Notes: generated by a model not told the origin, from the letters alone. DNA of 64,000 nucleotides from Stenotrophomonas sp. 704A1 (GCF_030549525.1 NZ_CP130831.1:1203501-1267500), one strand, 5' to 3'. Positions 1 through 9,344 are shown, counted from the first letter of the stretch. Translations and numbers: made by a program.

Positions 1-1
1 T

Positions 2-460
2 GCATGGAACCTGCGCAAGGCGGTGGAGGAACGCAACTGCACGCTGCTGGTGATCGACAGCCTGAACGGCTACGTCACCGCGATGCCGCAGGAGAAGCAG
101 CTGATGCTGCAGCTGCACGAGATGCTGTCCTACCTCAACCAGAAGGGTGTTGCGACCTTCCTGATCAATCCGCAGCACGGCCTGGTGGGCACCATGTCGA
201 CCGGCAGCCTCAATGTGTCCTACATCGCCGACGCGGTGGTGCTGTTCCGCTTCTTCGAGGCCAAGGGCCGTATCCGCAAGGCGATCTCGGTGATCAAGAA
301 CCGCGGTGGCGCGCATGAAGACACCATCCGCGAACTGAAGATCGATGGCCGTGGCATCACGGTCAGCGCGGCCCTGGCGGATTTCCAGGGGATTCTGACC
401 GGCACCCCGGAATTCGTTGGCGACAGCGCTGCGCTGCTGGGCCAGTCAGATGTCCGATAG
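2..460 (+). CDS. KaiC-like RecA-superfamily ATPase, 3' part only
   Basis: The reading frame is open from base 2 to a TAG at 458-460, so only the last 152 residues are present. They contain a Walker-B-like strand (LLVIDSLNGY), then FLINPQHGL and IRKAISVIKNRGGAHEDTIREL, which match the C-terminal half of RecA/KaiC-type ATPase domains. In this family the domain hydrolyses ATP and often works with signalling proteins rather than in a circadian clock. The stop codon overlaps the start of the following histidine kinase by 11 bases, so the two are very probably translated together. The N-terminal part, including Walker A, lies outside the window. Confidence 0.8.
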   Translation, partial: AWNLRKAVEERNCTLLVIDSLNGYVTAMPQEKQLMLQLHEMLSYLNQKGVATFLINPQHGLVGTMSTGSLNVSYIADAVVLFRFFEAKGRIRKAISVIKNRGGAHEDTIRELKIDGRGITVSAALADFQGILTGTPEFVGDSAALLGQSDVR

Positions 461-2525
461 CGGCGAGGGCGCGGCGGTCGTCCGCATCGTGGCGCCGTTC
501 GGCCGCGATGCCGAAAGCATCGCGGCGGTGCTCGGCAGTGCCGGCCTGCGCACCCATATCGCGCCCAGCCTGGGCGTTCTTGCCGATCAGCTGGATGACG
601 ATACCGGACTGGTGGTGGTCACCCAGGAAGCATTGGCACGGGGCAGCGATGCGCTGCTGCCGATGCTGCAGCGGCAACCGACCTGGTCGGACATCCCGTT
701 CATCCTGCTGCGCTCGGCCCGTTCCTACCGGCGCTCCACCCGCGAGCCGCTGCTGCCGGGCGCGATCAATGTGGTCGAGCTGGACCGGCCGCTGGGCAGT
801 GTCTCGCTGCTCAGCGCGGTACAGGGTGCCCTGCGCGCCCGCGACAAGCAGTTCCTGGTGCGTGACCAGCTGGACGCGCTGGCGGATGGCCGCGCGGCAC
901 TGGCACGCAGCGAATCCGAGCTGCGCCTGATCGCAGACGCGATGCCGGTGCTGATCGCCTTCGTCGACCGCACGATGTGCTTCCGCTTCGCCAACGCGGC
1001 CTACGAAAGCTGGTTCGGCCTGGCCACCGGCACGGTGATCGGCAAGCACGTGCGCGAGATCATCGGCGACGGCGTGTGGTTGCAGCGCCGGCCGGCGATG
1101 GAGGCGGCGCTGCAGGGCCGTGAAGCGCTGTTCGAGATTGTCTGGTCGCATCGCGTGCACGGCCGCCGCGACTGCGAAGTACGCTACTCGCCGCGCCGGG
1201 ACGCGGCAGGCCAGGTCGATGGCTTCCACGTGTTCGTCACCGACATCACCGCCGCCAAGCTGGCGCTGGCCAGCAGCCAGCAGCACGCGCATGCACTGGA
1301 AGCGATGGTGGCTGAACGCACCCGCGAGCTGGAAATGCAGATGGCCGCGCGCGAGGCCAGCGAGGCGGCGCTGCGCCAGTCGCAGAAGATGGAGGCGATC
1401 GGCCAGCTGACCGGGGGCATCGCCCACGATTTCAACAACATGCTGACCGGCATCCTGTCGGCGCTGGATATCGTGCGGCTGCGCCTGGAGATGGGGCGGG
1501 TCGATGATCTGGAACGGTTCCTGGACACCGCCACCGCCTCGGCGCAGCGTGCCGCCGCGCTGACCCAGCGCCTGCTGGCGTTCTCGCGCCGGCAGTCACT
1601 GGACGCGCGCCCGGTGGAGATCAACACGCTGATGGTGTCGGTGCAGCACCTGCTGCACAGCACGCTGGGCGAGACCGTGCGCCTGCGCGCCGAACCCTGC
1701 GTGGTGCCGCTGCACGCCACGCTGGACGCGAACCAGTTTGAAAGCGCGCTGCTGAATCTGGCCATCAACGCCCGCGATGCGATGCCCGATGGCGGCGAGC
1801 TGACCCTGCGTGCCACCGAAGTGACCGTGCAGCCCGGCCAGTACCCCGCCGTGCCGGCAGGACACTATGCGCGGGTGGAGGTGGCCGATACCGGGGCCGG
1901 CATGGCGCCGGAGGTGGTCGAACGTGCGTTCGAGCCGTTCTTCACCACCAAACCGATCGGCAAGGGAACCGGCCTGGGCATGTCGATGGTGTACGGCTTC
2001 ATGCAGCAGTCCGGGGGCCACATCGCCATCGACTCGGCGCCCGGCAAGGGCACCACCGTGTCGCTGTTCATTCCGCTGGTCGAGGCGGTGGCGTCCGAGC
2101 CGGAACCGGCGCCGGCCAGCGCCATCCGCCTGGGCGCGGGGCAGTCGATCCTGGTGGTGGAGGATGACGAACAGGTGCGCATGCTGGTCACGGTGGTGCT
2201 GGAAGATCTGGGCTACCAGACCCAGGTGGTGGGCGATGCGGATGCGGCAATGCCGATCCTGGCGTCGGACCAGTGCATCGACCTGCTGGTGACCGATGTC
2301 GGCCTGCCCGGGCTCAACGGGCGCCAGCTGGCCGAGATTGCCCGGCAGTCGCGGCCGGCGCTGCCGATCCTGTTCATGACCGGCTATGCGGAAAAGGCGC
2401 AGGAGCGCGCATCGTTCCTGGACGAAGGCATGGCCATGATTGCCAAACCCTTCCTGCTGGATGAATTCAGTGCGGCGGTGCGGATGGCGATGCCGGATGC
2501 GGCGGCAGCGGCGGGGTCGCGGTAG
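450..2525 (+). CDS. Hybrid sensor histidine kinase with C-terminal receiver
   Basis: The protein has 691 residues from the ATG at 450, chosen because it overlaps the upstream stop in the usual coupled manner. Order of parts: a degenerate receiver-like region (about 1-130), a PAS domain (about 150-270), a short coiled coil, a HisKA box with the phospho-acceptor His326 in [10 protein letters not shown], a HATPase_c domain with the ATP-binding pattern ([27 protein letters not shown]), and a receiver at about 570-690 with the acceptor Asp616 in [10 protein letters not shown] and the conserved Lys in AKPF. There is no transmembrane segment, so it is cytoplasmic. The neighbouring KaiC-like ATPase is the likely partner; the signal is unknown. 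Confidence 0.9.
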   Translation: MSDSGEGAAVVRIVAPFGRDAESIAAVLGSAGLRTHIAPSLGVLADQLDDDTGLVVVTQEALARGSDALLPMLQRQPTWSDIPFILLRSARSYRRSTREPLLPGAINVVELDRPLGSVSLLSAVQGALRARDKQFLVRDQLDALADGRAALARSESELRLIADAMPVLIAFVDRTMCFRFANAAYESWFGLATGTVIGKHVREIIGDGVWLQRRPAMEAALQGREALFEIVWSHRVHGRRDCEVRYSPRRDAAGQVDGFHVFVTDITAAKLALASSQQHAHALEAMVAERTRELEMQMAAREASEAALRQSQKMEAIGQLTGGIAHDFNNMLTGILSALDIVRLRLEMGRVDDLERFLDTATASAQRAAALTQRLLAFSRRQSLDARPVEINTLMVSVQHLLHSTLGETVRLRAEPCVVPLHATLDANQFESALLNLAINARDAMPDGGELTLRATEVTVQPGQYPAVPAGHYARVEVADTGAGMAPEVVERAFEPFFTTKPIGKGTGLGMSMVYGFMQQSGGHIAIDSAPGKGTTVSLFIPLVEAVASEPEPAPASAIRLGAGQSILVVEDDEQVRMLVTVVLEDLGYQTQVVGDADAAMPILASDQCIDLLVTDVGLPGLNGRQLAEIARQSRPALPILFMTGYAEKAQERASFLDEGMAMIAKPFLLDEFSAAVRMAMPDAAAAAGSR

Positions 2526-2532
2526 CGCGGGG

Positions 2533-3564
2533 CTACCCGCGCAGCGACGATTCGCGCACCACCAGCTTCACCGGAATGCTCTGGCTGTCCACCGGCTGCC
2601 GGCCGATCAGTGCCAGCAGGCGTTCGACCAGCAGCTGGCCGGCCTGCTTGGTGTCCTGCTGCACGGTGGTCAGCGCAGGAGACACCGAGGCCGCCAGCGG
2701 AATGTCATCGAAGCCGGTGACCGCAACATCCTGCGGAACGCGCAAGCCGCATTCGCGCAGCGCGCGAATCGCACCGATGGCGATCAGGTCGCTGGCGGCG
2801 CAGATCGCATCGATCGGCTCGCCACGCGCCAGCAGCAGCTGGCAGGCCTCCTGGCCGGACGCCTCGGTGGTGATCGCATCGTGCTGCAGTGCCGGTTCGG
2901 CAGCCAGGCCGTGTTCCTGCAGGGCCGCGACGTGGCCGCGATAGCGTTCCTGGAATTCGGGGTAATGGCTGGAAGCATGGCCGAGGAAGGCGATGCGGCG
3001 GCAACCCTGCTGCAGCAGGTGGGTGGTGATGTCGTGCCCGCCCTGGAAGTTGTCGCTGCCGATCGACACGCCCGGTTGGCCGGGCAGGGCGGCACCCCAG
3101 CGCACGAAATGCGTGCCCTGTTCGACCAGTCGCTGCAGGCGGTCGCGTGATTCGTGGTAGTCGCCGTAGCCGAGCAGGATGATGCCGTCGGCCTTGTTGC
3201 TGTCCTCGTAGTCGGCCTGCCAGTCGGTGGACAGCTGCTGGAACGAGACCAGCAGGTCCTGCCCGTGCAGGGCGCAGGCGCGGGTGATCGAGCCCAGCAT
3301 CGAGTGGAAGAACGGGTTGATCAGCGAGTCGTCGTTGGTCGGGTCCTCGAAGAACAGCAGGGCCAGGGTGCCGGCATTGCGCAGGCGCAGGCTGGAGGCG
3401 TTCTTGTCGACCTTGTAGTTCAGCTCGCGGGCGATGCGCAGGATGCGCTCGCGGGTCTCGGCATTGACCATCGGGCTGCCGCGCAGGGCCCGCGACACGG
3501 TCGGCTGGGAGACCCCGGCCAGGTGGGCGATGTCCAGGGAGGTGGCTTTGCCTTTGATGGTCAT
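2533..3564 (-). CDS. LacI-family transcriptional regulator
   Basis: The protein has 343 residues from the ATG at 3564 ([20 protein letters not shown]). Residues 7-29 form the LacI helix-turn-helix ([21 protein letters not shown]), followed by a periplasmic-binding-protein-like sensor domain ending in the usual [24 protein letters not shown] strand. The linker region [20 protein letters not shown] differs from the common IVPDISNPFF form. It converges on the histidine kinase with a 7-base gap and faces away from the EF-Tu-like gene. No obvious target operon is adjacent, so its effector and regulon are unknown. A role in the sugar cluster starting at 5051 cannot be excluded, but the regulator at 13761 is better placed for that. 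Confidence 0.9.
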   Translation of the reverse strand: MTIKGKATSLDIAHLAGVSQPTVSRALRGSPMVNAETRERILRIARELNYKVDKNASSLRLRNAGTLALLFFEDPTNDDSLINPFFHSMLGSITRACALHGQDLLVSFQQLSTDWQADYEDSNKADGIILLGYGDYHESRDRLQRLVEQGTHFVRWGAALPGQPGVSIGSDNFQGGHDITTHLLQQGCRRIAFLGHASSHYPEFQERYRGHVAALQEHGLAAEPALQHDAITTEASGQEACQLLLARGEPIDAICAASDLIAIGAIRALRECGLRVPQDVAVTGFDDIPLAASVSPALTTVQQDTKQAGQLLVERLLALIGRQPVDSQSIPVKLVVRESSLRG

Positions 3565-3701
3565 GTGCGGCTGGAAGGGGCCAGGTGGAAGGTGCCCGGG
3601 CATGATGCCATGGGGTGGCTGCCGGCAGTCCGTGTGGGCGCGGGTTGTGGACAGGCCCCCGGTCATGCGAGGGTCGGCGTCCTGCCTTTGGGAGACACCT
3701 G

Positions 3702-4097
3702 GTGACATTTCGCCTGTACCCTGGCGTCGCTGACGATTTCCAGGCCCGGATCCGCATCCTGACGCCGGACGAAGGTGGGCGCCGCAGCCCGCCCCGGAAC
3801 GGCATCCGTTGGGATTTCGCCTACGCCGACGGCGTGCAGGCGCTGGAACTGTTCATGATCTGGCCCGACTTCAGGCAGGCGTCGGGTGACAGCTGGGCGG
3901 TGGATCTGCCGCTGCCGGTGGGCGAGCCGCTGCTGGCGGGCCTGACCGTGGTCAATGACGTGCAGCGGGTCAGGCTGCACCGCGAGCGCATCCGGCCTGG
4001 CGTCCGCTTCCACTGCCATGAGGGGCCCCGGGTCGTGGCGCGGGGCGAGGTCACCTGCGTCACCGGCCTCCTGCTGGATCGACCAACGCGCCGCTGA
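3702..4097 (+). CDS. Stand-alone EF-Tu domain-3-like protein
   Basis: The proposed start is a GTG at 3702 preceded by GGGAGA, giving 131 residues. Two blocks match the C-terminal beta-barrel (domain 3) of elongation factor Tu: [20 protein letters not shown], equivalent to the VLSKEEGGRHTPF region, and [20 protein letters not shown], equivalent to DGLRFAIREGGRTVGAGVV. There is no GTPase domain and no domain 2 (EF-Tu itself is about 390 residues). In EF-Tu this barrel contacts tRNA and EF-Ts; what it does alone is unknown. It is followed by ssb after about 170 bases. The frame can be extended upstream to 3615, but that part does not resemble the family. Confidence 0.72.
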   Translation: MTFRLYPGVADDFQARIRILTPDEGGRRSPPRNGIRWDFAYADGVQALELFMIWPDFRQASGDSWAVDLPLPVGEPLLAGLTVVNDVQRVRLHRERIRPGVRFHCHEGPRVVARGEVTCVTGLLLDRPTRR

Positions 4098-4267
4098 GGC
4101 AGGTTCCGGTCCCGATCGTCCAGATCCCCTACGGGCCCAGGGCTGAGGGAATGGTAAGATGCCTCGTTCCGACATCCCCCATTCGCAACCGTGGGAGACC
4201 CGGCGAACCGGCACCCCGTTGGGTGTGCTATCACTGGGCCAGCCCCGGACAACGGAAGAATCCATCT

Positions 4268-4849
4268 ATGGCGCGCGGCATCAACAAAGTCATCCTGGTC
4301 GGCAACCTCGGCAACGACCCGGACGTGAAGTACACCCAGAGCGGCATGGCGATCACCCGTATCAGCCTGGCCACCACCAGCGTCCGCAAGGACAAGGATG
4401 GCAACCAGCAGGAGCGTACCGAATGGCACCGCGTGGTGTTCTTCGGCAAGCTGGGCGAGATCGCCGGCGAGTACCTGCGCAAGGGCAGCTCGGTCTACGT
4501 CGAAGGCAGCCTGCGCTACGACAAGTACACCGGCCAGGATGGCGTGGAGAAGTACTCCACCGATATCGTCGCCGATGAAATGCAGATGCTGGGCGGCCGC
4601 GGTGAAGGCGGCGGCGGTGGCGGTGGCGGCAACTACGGCGGCGATCGCCCGCAGCGTCAGCAGGCGCCGCGCCAGGAGTATGGTGGCGGTGGCGGTGGCG
4701 GTGGCCAGCGTGGTGGCCAGGGCGGTGGCTATGGCAACCAGGGCGGCAACCAGGGCGGCGGCTATGGCAACCAGGGTGGCAACCAGCGCCCGCAGCCGCA
4801 GCAGGCGCCGCCGATGGACGACTTCGCCGACGACGATATTCCGTTCTGA
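4268..4849 (+). CDS. ssb: Single-stranded DNA-binding protein
   Basis: The protein has 193 residues from the ATG at 4268 ([22 protein letters not shown]). Residues 1 to about 110 form the OB-fold that binds ssDNA as a tetramer ([24 protein letters not shown]). A long flexible linker follows, made of Gly with Gln and Asn (about 115-180), and the protein ends with the acidic tip [10 protein letters not shown] that recruits replication and repair proteins. The Gly-rich linker explains the GGC-rich low-complexity DNA at about 4605-4790. A strong hairpin terminator follows. Confidence 0.97.
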   Translation: MARGINKVILVGNLGNDPDVKYTQSGMAITRISLATTSVRKDKDGNQQERTEWHRVVFFGKLGEIAGEYLRKGSSVYVEGSLRYDKYTGQDGVEKYSTDIVADEMQMLGGRGEGGGGGGGGNYGGDRPQRQQAPRQEYGGGGGGGGQRGGQGGGYGNQGGNQGGGYGNQGGNQRPQPQQAPPMDDFADDDIPF

Positions 4850-4870
4850 TCGAACGCGCGTCTGCAGCAG

Positions 4871-4907
4871 AAAAGAAAGCCCCGCCATGCGGGGCTTTTC
4901 TTTTTCC
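4871..4907 (+). terminator. Rho-independent terminator of ssb
   Basis: A perfect GCCCCGC/GCGGGGC stem (4879-4885 and 4889-4895) has a 3-base loop. It is flanked by an A-rich stretch on the left and a T-rich run on the right. It starts 22 bases after the ssb stop and may act in both directions. Confidence 0.9.
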
Positions 4908-4959
4908 GCGATTGCATCGGGGTTGTGCCTCGCAGCATCGGGTTTTCTTGCAGCGCGAC

Positions 4960-4989
4960 TTGCAAACAGACAATTTCCTCCCCTATGGT
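4960..4989 (+). promoter_or_regulatory. Candidate promoter of the 5051 operon
   Basis: TTGCAA (4960-4965) and TATGGT (4984-4989) are separated by 18 bases, as expected for a sigma-70 type -35/-10 pair. The palindrome beginning at 4989 would cover the start of transcription, a typical repressor position. Inferred from spacing only. Confidence 0.5.
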
Positions 4990-5002
4990 GCAATCGATTG
5001 CA
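4989..5002. promoter_or_regulatory. LacI-type operator (left copy)
   Basis: TGCAATCGATTGCA is a perfect 14-bp palindrome with a central CG, the normal shape of LacI-family operators. The same sequence recurs at 13681-13696, next to the LacI-type gene at 13761. The two copies bracket the whole sugar cluster, so that regulator probably binds both. Confidence 0.8.
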
Positions 5003-5050
5003 TTGCAGTGAATCGTTGCGTTTGATACCGGTTGGGAGGCCGGAAGGTGG

Positions 5051-5950
5051 ATGTCCATCCATTCGATCAGACCGGCCCCGGCGACGGGCCTCACGCGGCG
5101 CGATGCGTTGCGCCTGGCGGTTGCCGGGAGCGTGGCCCTGAGTACCGCCACGGCGGTGCTGCCTGCGTTCGCTGCCGATGCGCCGCTCAAGGGCAACCTG
5201 AAGCACTCCGTCGCCCGCTGGACCTTCCCGCACCTGTCGGTCGCCCAGCTCTGCGCGACGGTGAAGGACATCGGTTTTGCCGCGATCGACCTGGTCGGCC
5301 CGGAAGACTGGCCCACGCTGAAGGCGAATGGCGTGTACAGCTCGATGTGCAATGGCGCGGAGCTGGGCCTGACCCAGGGTTTTGCCGGACGCCAGTTCCA
5401 TGACCCGTTGGTGGAACGCTACACCCGGCATATCGATCTGGTGGCCGATGCCGGTTACCGAAATCTCATCTGCTTCTCCGGCAACCGCAACGGCATGGAT
5501 CCCCATGACGGCATGGCCAATGCCGAGGCAGGCCTCAAGCGCATCCTCGGGCATGCCGAGAAGCGCGGCGTGGTGCTGGTGATGGAACTGCTGAACTCCA
5601 AGGTCGACCATCGCGACTACCTGTGCGACCACTCCGCATGGGGCGTGGAGCTGTGCCAGCGGCTGGGCTCGGACAACTTCGGCCTGCTGTACGACATCTA
5701 CCACATGCAGATCATGGAAGGCGACATCATCGCCACCATTGGAAAACACCACGCCTGCTTCAAGCACTACCACACCGCCGGCGTGCCCGGCCGGAACGAG
5801 ATCGGAGACCAGCAGGAGCTCCACTATCCGGCCATCTGTCGTGCGATCCGCGACACCGGTTTCAAGGGGTATCTGGCGCAGGAGTTCACGCCTGCAGCGC
5901 CCGATCCCGTTGCCTCATTGCGCGAGGCGATCCGCCTCTGCGACGTCTGA
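5051..5950 (+). CDS. Tat-exported TIM-barrel isomerase/epimerase-like protein
   Basis: The protein has 299 residues with a good ribosome site (GGAAGGTGG) before the ATG. The N-terminus LTRRDALRLAVAGSVALS is a twin-arginine signal, so it is exported folded. The mature part is an AP-endonuclease-2/xylose-isomerase-like TIM barrel related to hydroxypyruvate isomerases. Metal-ligand-type residues appear in VLVMELLNSKVDH, LLYDIYHMQ, HYHTAGVPGR and LAQEFTP. It opens an operon with the GMC dehydrogenase. In this setting it may isomerise or split 3-keto-glycosides; some members of the same superfamily act as 3-keto-glycoside eliminases. The exact reaction is an inference. Confidence 0.82.
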   Translation: MSIHSIRPAPATGLTRRDALRLAVAGSVALSTATAVLPAFAADAPLKGNLKHSVARWTFPHLSVAQLCATVKDIGFAAIDLVGPEDWPTLKANGVYSSMCNGAELGLTQGFAGRQFHDPLVERYTRHIDLVADAGYRNLICFSGNRNGMDPHDGMANAEAGLKRILGHAEKRGVVLVMELLNSKVDHRDYLCDHSAWGVELCQRLGSDNFGLLYDIYHMQIMEGDIIATIGKHHACFKHYHTAGVPGRNEIGDQQELHYPAICRAIRDTGFKGYLAQEFTPAAPDPVASLREAIRLCDV

Positions 5951-5977
5951 AACGATATCCACCCAGGTGAGAAACCC

Positions 5978-7663
5978 ATGGCAGATAATCACTACGACGC
6001 CATTGTTGTTGGCTCGGGAATCAGTGGCGGTTGGGCGGCAAAGGAGCTGACCGAAAAGGGTCTGAAGGTGCTGATGCTGGAACGCGGACGCAACATCGAG
6101 CACGTCAAGGACTACGTCAACGCGATGAAGGAGCCGTGGGACTTCCCCCACCGCAACCGACCGACGCAGGCGATGAAGGCCGAATTCCCCGTGCTGATGC
6201 GCGATTATGGCCTGGCCGAGAACCTGCAGGGGATGTGGGCCAACGAGCAGGAATCACCCTACATCGAGACCAAGCGCTTCGACTGGTTCCGCGGCTACCA
6301 CGTAGGAGGCCGCTCGCTGATGTGGGGCCGGCAGAGCTATCGCTTCTCCGACCTGGATTTCGAAGCGAACCGCAAGGATGGCATCGCCACCGACTGGCCG
6401 ATCCGCTACGCCGACATCGCGCCGTGGTACGACCACGTGGAGACGTTCGCCGGCATCGCCGGCACGCGCGAGGGGCTGGACGTGCTGCCGGATGGCCAGT
6501 TCCTGCCGCCGGTGCCATTGAACATCGTCGAGAAGGATGTGGCGGCGAGGATAAAGAAGGCCTTCGGCGGCACCCGCCACATGATCCACTCGCGCACCGC
6601 CAACATCACCCAGCCGATGCCCGAGCAGGGGCGGGTCAACTGCCAGTACCGCAACAAGTGCATCCTGGGCTGTCCCTTCGGTGCCTATTTCTCGACCCAG
6701 GCGGCGACGCTGCCTGCGGCGATGAAGACCGGCAACCTGACCCTGCGGCCATTCTCGATCGTCAAGGAAGTGCTGTACGACAAGGACCGCAGGCGTGCGC
6801 GCGGCGTGGAGGTCATCGACGCCGAGACCGGGCAGACCTACCAGTACACCGCCAAGGTGATCTTCCTCAACGCGTCGTCGTTCAACTCGACGTGGTTGCT
6901 GATGAACTCGGCCACCGATGTGTGGGAGGGCGGGCTGGGCTCATCGTCGGGCGAGCTTGGCCACAACGTGATGGACCACCATTTCGGCGCGGGCGCTTCC
7001 GGCCGGGTCGAAGGCTACGACGACAAGTACTACTTCGGACGGCGCCCCTGCGGCTTCTACATTCCGCGGTTCCGCAACGTTGCTGCCGACAAGCGCGGCT
7101 ACCTGCGCGGGTTCGGTTACCAGGGCGGTGCCAGCCGCACCGGCTGGTCGCGCGAGATCGCCGAGCTGAACATCGGTGCCGACCTGAAGGACGCGCTGAC
7201 CGTGCCGGGCGACTGGCGCATCGGCATGACCGGGTTCGGCGAGATGCTGCCGCACCACGACAATACGATCCGGCTGGACCGCGAGCGCAAGGACAAGTGG
7301 GGGCTGCCGGTGCTGGCGATGGATGTGTCCATGCGCGCCAACGAACTGGCGATGCGCAAGGACATGGCCGCCGATGCTGCCGAGATGCTGGAGGCGGCCG
7401 GCGTCAAGGACGTGAAGATGCACGACAACGACTATGCCCCGGGCAAGGGCATCCATGAGATGGGGACGGCGCGCATGGGACGCGATCGCAGAAGCTCGGT
7501 ATTGAACGCGCACAACCAGGTCTGGGATGCGCCCAATGTCTATGTGACCGACGGTGCCTGCATGACCTCCAGCGCCTGCGTGAATCCATCGCTGACCTAC
7601 ATGGCGCTGACCGCGCGCGCCGCCGACCATGCCGTACGCGAACTGAAGGCGGGGAATCTCTGA
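5978..7663 (+). CDS. GMC oxidoreductase, probable glycoside 3-dehydrogenase large subunit
   Basis: The protein has 561 residues. The FAD dinucleotide motif VVGSGISGG lies at residues 11-18. The C-terminal GMC signature HEMGTARMG, then ACVNPSLTYMALTARA, carries the expected catalytic His/Asn pair. Cys222-X5-Cys228-X3-Cys232 (CQYRNKCILGC) resembles the Cys loop that holds an Fe-S cluster in FAD-dependent sugar dehydrogenases. It has no signal of its own; the small subunit encoded next has a Tat-like signal and probably carries it across the membrane. With a cytochrome c in the facing operon it resembles the three-part lactose/glucoside 3-dehydrogenases, which oxidise the C3 hydroxyl of glycosides. 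The stop overlaps the next start by one base. Confidence 0.88.
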   Translation: MADNHYDAIVVGSGISGGWAAKELTEKGLKVLMLERGRNIEHVKDYVNAMKEPWDFPHRNRPTQAMKAEFPVLMRDYGLAENLQGMWANEQESPYIETKRFDWFRGYHVGGRSLMWGRQSYRFSDLDFEANRKDGIATDWPIRYADIAPWYDHVETFAGIAGTREGLDVLPDGQFLPPVPLNIVEKDVAARIKKAFGGTRHMIHSRTANITQPMPEQGRVNCQYRNKCILGCPFGAYFSTQAATLPAAMKTGNLTLRPFSIVKEVLYDKDRRRARGVEVIDAETGQTYQYTAKVIFLNASSFNSTWLLMNSATDVWEGGLGSSSGELGHNVMDHHFGAGASGRVEGYDDKYYFGRRPCGFYIPRFRNVAADKRGYLRGFGYQGGASRTGWSREIAELNIGADLKDALTVPGDWRIGMTGFGEMLPHHDNTIRLDRERKDKWGLPVLAMDVSMRANELAMRKDMAADAAEMLEAAGVKDVKMHDNDYAPGKGIHEMGTARMGRDRRSSVLNAHNQVWDAPNVYVTDGACMTSSACVNPSLTYMALTARAADHAVRELKAGNL

Positions 7664-8238
7664 TGGATCGTCGCGAACTGCTGAAGATGATCGTTGCCGC
7701 CACCGGGGCGGCCATGGTGGGACTGCCGGCCCTCGTGCAGGGGCAGGCGCCGGACGCCGGCCCCCGCACGCCGTTTTCCGACGCCGATATCGGCATGCTC
7801 GATGACATCGCCGAGACCATCCTGCCGCGCACGCGGACGCCGGGAGCGAAGGATGCCGGTGCCGGGCTGTTCATGGCCACGTTCGTCAGTGACTGCTACA
7901 CCGCCCGGCAGCAGGCGGTGTTCCGCGCCGGCCTGGTCGATATCGACCGGCGTGCCGGTGGTCGCTTCGTGTCGCTCACGCCGGAGGCCCGCACCGCACT
8001 GCTGCGCACGCTGGACGCGGAAGCCAGGGCGCGGCCTGCCGATGTGACCGAGACCGGTACCCCCGAAGAGGGCGAAGCGATGCCGCACTACTTCACGATG
8101 CTCAAGCAGCTGGCCATCTTCGGCTTCTTCACCTCCAAGGTCGGTGCGACCGGGGTGCTGCAGTACGTCGCCGTGCCGGGCCGCTACGACGGCGACCTCG
8201 CCTATGTGCCCGGCACGCCCGCCTGGGGGACCAGCTGA
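7663..8238 (+). CDS. Gluconate 2-dehydrogenase subunit-3 family protein (dehydrogenase small subunit)
   Basis: The protein has 191 residues. It starts MDRRELLKMIVAATGAAMVG, a twin-arginine-like export signal with a hydrophobic core. The rest (FSDADIGMLDDIAETILPRTRTPGAKDAG, then MPHYFTMLKQLAIFGFFTSKVGATGVLQY) matches the gluconate 2-dehydrogenase subunit 3 family, which accompanies GMC sugar dehydrogenases and is needed for their export and assembly. It is joined by one-base overlaps to both neighbours, so all three are one translational unit. Confidence 0.9.
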   Translation: MDRRELLKMIVAATGAAMVGLPALVQGQAPDAGPRTPFSDADIGMLDDIAETILPRTRTPGAKDAGAGLFMATFVSDCYTARQQAVFRAGLVDIDRRAGGRFVSLTPEARTALLRTLDAEARARPADVTETGTPEEGEAMPHYFTMLKQLAIFGFFTSKVGATGVLQYVAVPGRYDGDLAYVPGTPAWGTS

Positions 8239-8999
8239 TGGCCACCGCCCTGATGATCCGCCCACTGTTGATGGCCACCGGCCTGCTGGCCGCCGCGTCT
8301 GCCTTCGCGCAGGCCAGCGACACCGATCCTGCACGCGATCCGAAGCGTACCGAGGTGTGGACGCCGGTGCCTGCGGTGGTGGCGACGCCTGTGGGCAAGC
8401 CGCCCTCCGACGCGATCGTGCTGTTCGACGGCAAGGATGTTTCAGCCTGGGAGTCGGAGCAGGGCGGGCGCGTGCCCTGGACGGTGGCCGATGGCGCCAT
8501 GACGGTCGTGCCGGGCAGCAAGGGCATCCGCACCCGGCAGCGCTTCTGCGATGTCCAGCTGCATGTCGAGTGGCGCACACCGACCGACACCCAGGGCTTC
8601 GACGGGCAGAACCGGGGCAACAGCGGGATCTTCCTGCAGGAACGGTATGAGCTGCAGGTGCTCGACAGCTACCACAACCCGACCTATGCCAATGGCCAGG
8701 CCGGCTCCCTCTACAAGCAGGCGATGCCGTTGGTGAACGCCTCACGCGCACCGGGCCAGTGGCAGGCCTACGACATCCTCTGGAAGGCGCCACGCTTCTC
8801 GGCAGGCGGTGGGCTGGTGTCGCCCGCGCGCATCACGGTGCTGCACAATGGCGTGCTGGTACAGGATGACACCGTGCTGGCGGGCAAGACCGAGTACATC
8901 GGTGCGCCTTCCTACGCGCCCCATGGGTGCGAGCCGCTCTACCTGCAGGAGCATGATTCCCGGGTCAGCTACCGCAACATCTGGGTGCGCGAGCTGTAG
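8238..8999 (+). CDS. DUF1080 / 3-keto-disaccharide hydrolase domain protein
   Basis: The protein has 253 residues with a Sec signal (LLMATGLLAAASAFAQA) and is probably periplasmic. The concanavalin-like beta-sandwich typical of DUF1080 is recognisable from AIVLFDGKDVSAWE, FCDVQLHVEWRTP, GQNRGNSGIFLQERYELQVLDS, QAYDILWKAPRF and APSYAPHGCEPLYLQEH. Members of this family hydrolyse the glycosidic bond of 3-keto-disaccharides, which fits the upstream 3-dehydrogenase. It is the last gene of the plus-strand operon and faces the cytochrome c gene. Confidence 0.88.
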   Translation: MATALMIRPLLMATGLLAAASAFAQASDTDPARDPKRTEVWTPVPAVVATPVGKPPSDAIVLFDGKDVSAWESEQGGRVPWTVADGAMTVVPGSKGIRTRQRFCDVQLHVEWRTPTDTQGFDGQNRGNSGIFLQERYELQVLDSYHNPTYANGQAGSLYKQAMPLVNASRAPGQWQAYDILWKAPRFSAGGGLVSPARITVLHNGVLVQDDTVLAGKTEYIGAPSYAPHGCEPLYLQEHDSRVSYRNIWVREL

Positions 9000-9006
9000 C
9001 GGCACA

Positions 9007-9028
9007 GGGCCGGCGTGGTCGCCGGCCC
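9007..9028. terminator. Hairpin between convergent operons
   Basis: A 9-bp perfect stem GGGCCGGCG/CGCCGGCCC with a 4-base loop fills the 30-base gap between the DUF1080 stop and the cytochrome c stop. Its symmetry lets it act for both operons. The T-run is weak, so termination strength is uncertain. Confidence 0.6.
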
Positions 9029-9029
9029 C

Positions 9030-9326
9030 TTACTTCGCCAGGTAGCTGGCGATGTCATCGATCTCCTGCTGCGACAGCTGGGAGAAGGGCGGCATCAATC
9101 CGCCGCCCTTGCTGATCTTTTCCTTGATCTGCGCCGGTGCCATGCGCTTGCCGATATCGGTGAGCGCCGGGAACGCGCCCGGCATGCCCGCACGGTCGGC
9201 GCCGTGGCAGGCCACGCAGTTCGCGGTATAGAGCTTCGCACCGGCAACCGGGTCGTCCTTCGACCACGCTGCCGCTGCAACGCTCATGCTGCCCAGGGCC
9301 ACGGCCATTGCCAGGATCGTTTTCAT
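9030..9326 (-). CDS. Small periplasmic cytochrome c
   Basis: The protein has 98 residues from the ATG at 9326, which has an ideal ribosome site (AAGGAG, 8 bases before). A Sec signal (residues 1 to about 21) is followed by one haem site CVACH at 37-41 and a probable axial Met78 in GGGLMPPF, as in class I cytochromes c. It likely accepts electrons from the GMC dehydrogenase in the periplasm. The gene ends the minus-strand operon, 18 bases after the TIM-barrel gene. Confidence 0.92.
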   Translation of the reverse strand: MKTILAMAVALGSMSVAAAAWSKDDPVAGAKLYTANCVACHGADRAGMPGAFPALTDIGKRMAPAQIKEKISKGGGLMPPFSQLSQQEIDDIASYLAK

Positions 9327-9344
9327 GCGGGGCTCCTTCATGCG

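Noticed and set aside
4605..4795. GGC-rich tandem repeat
   Set aside because: It encodes the Gly-rich linker of SSB in frame, so it is a coding low-complexity region and not a separate repeat element.
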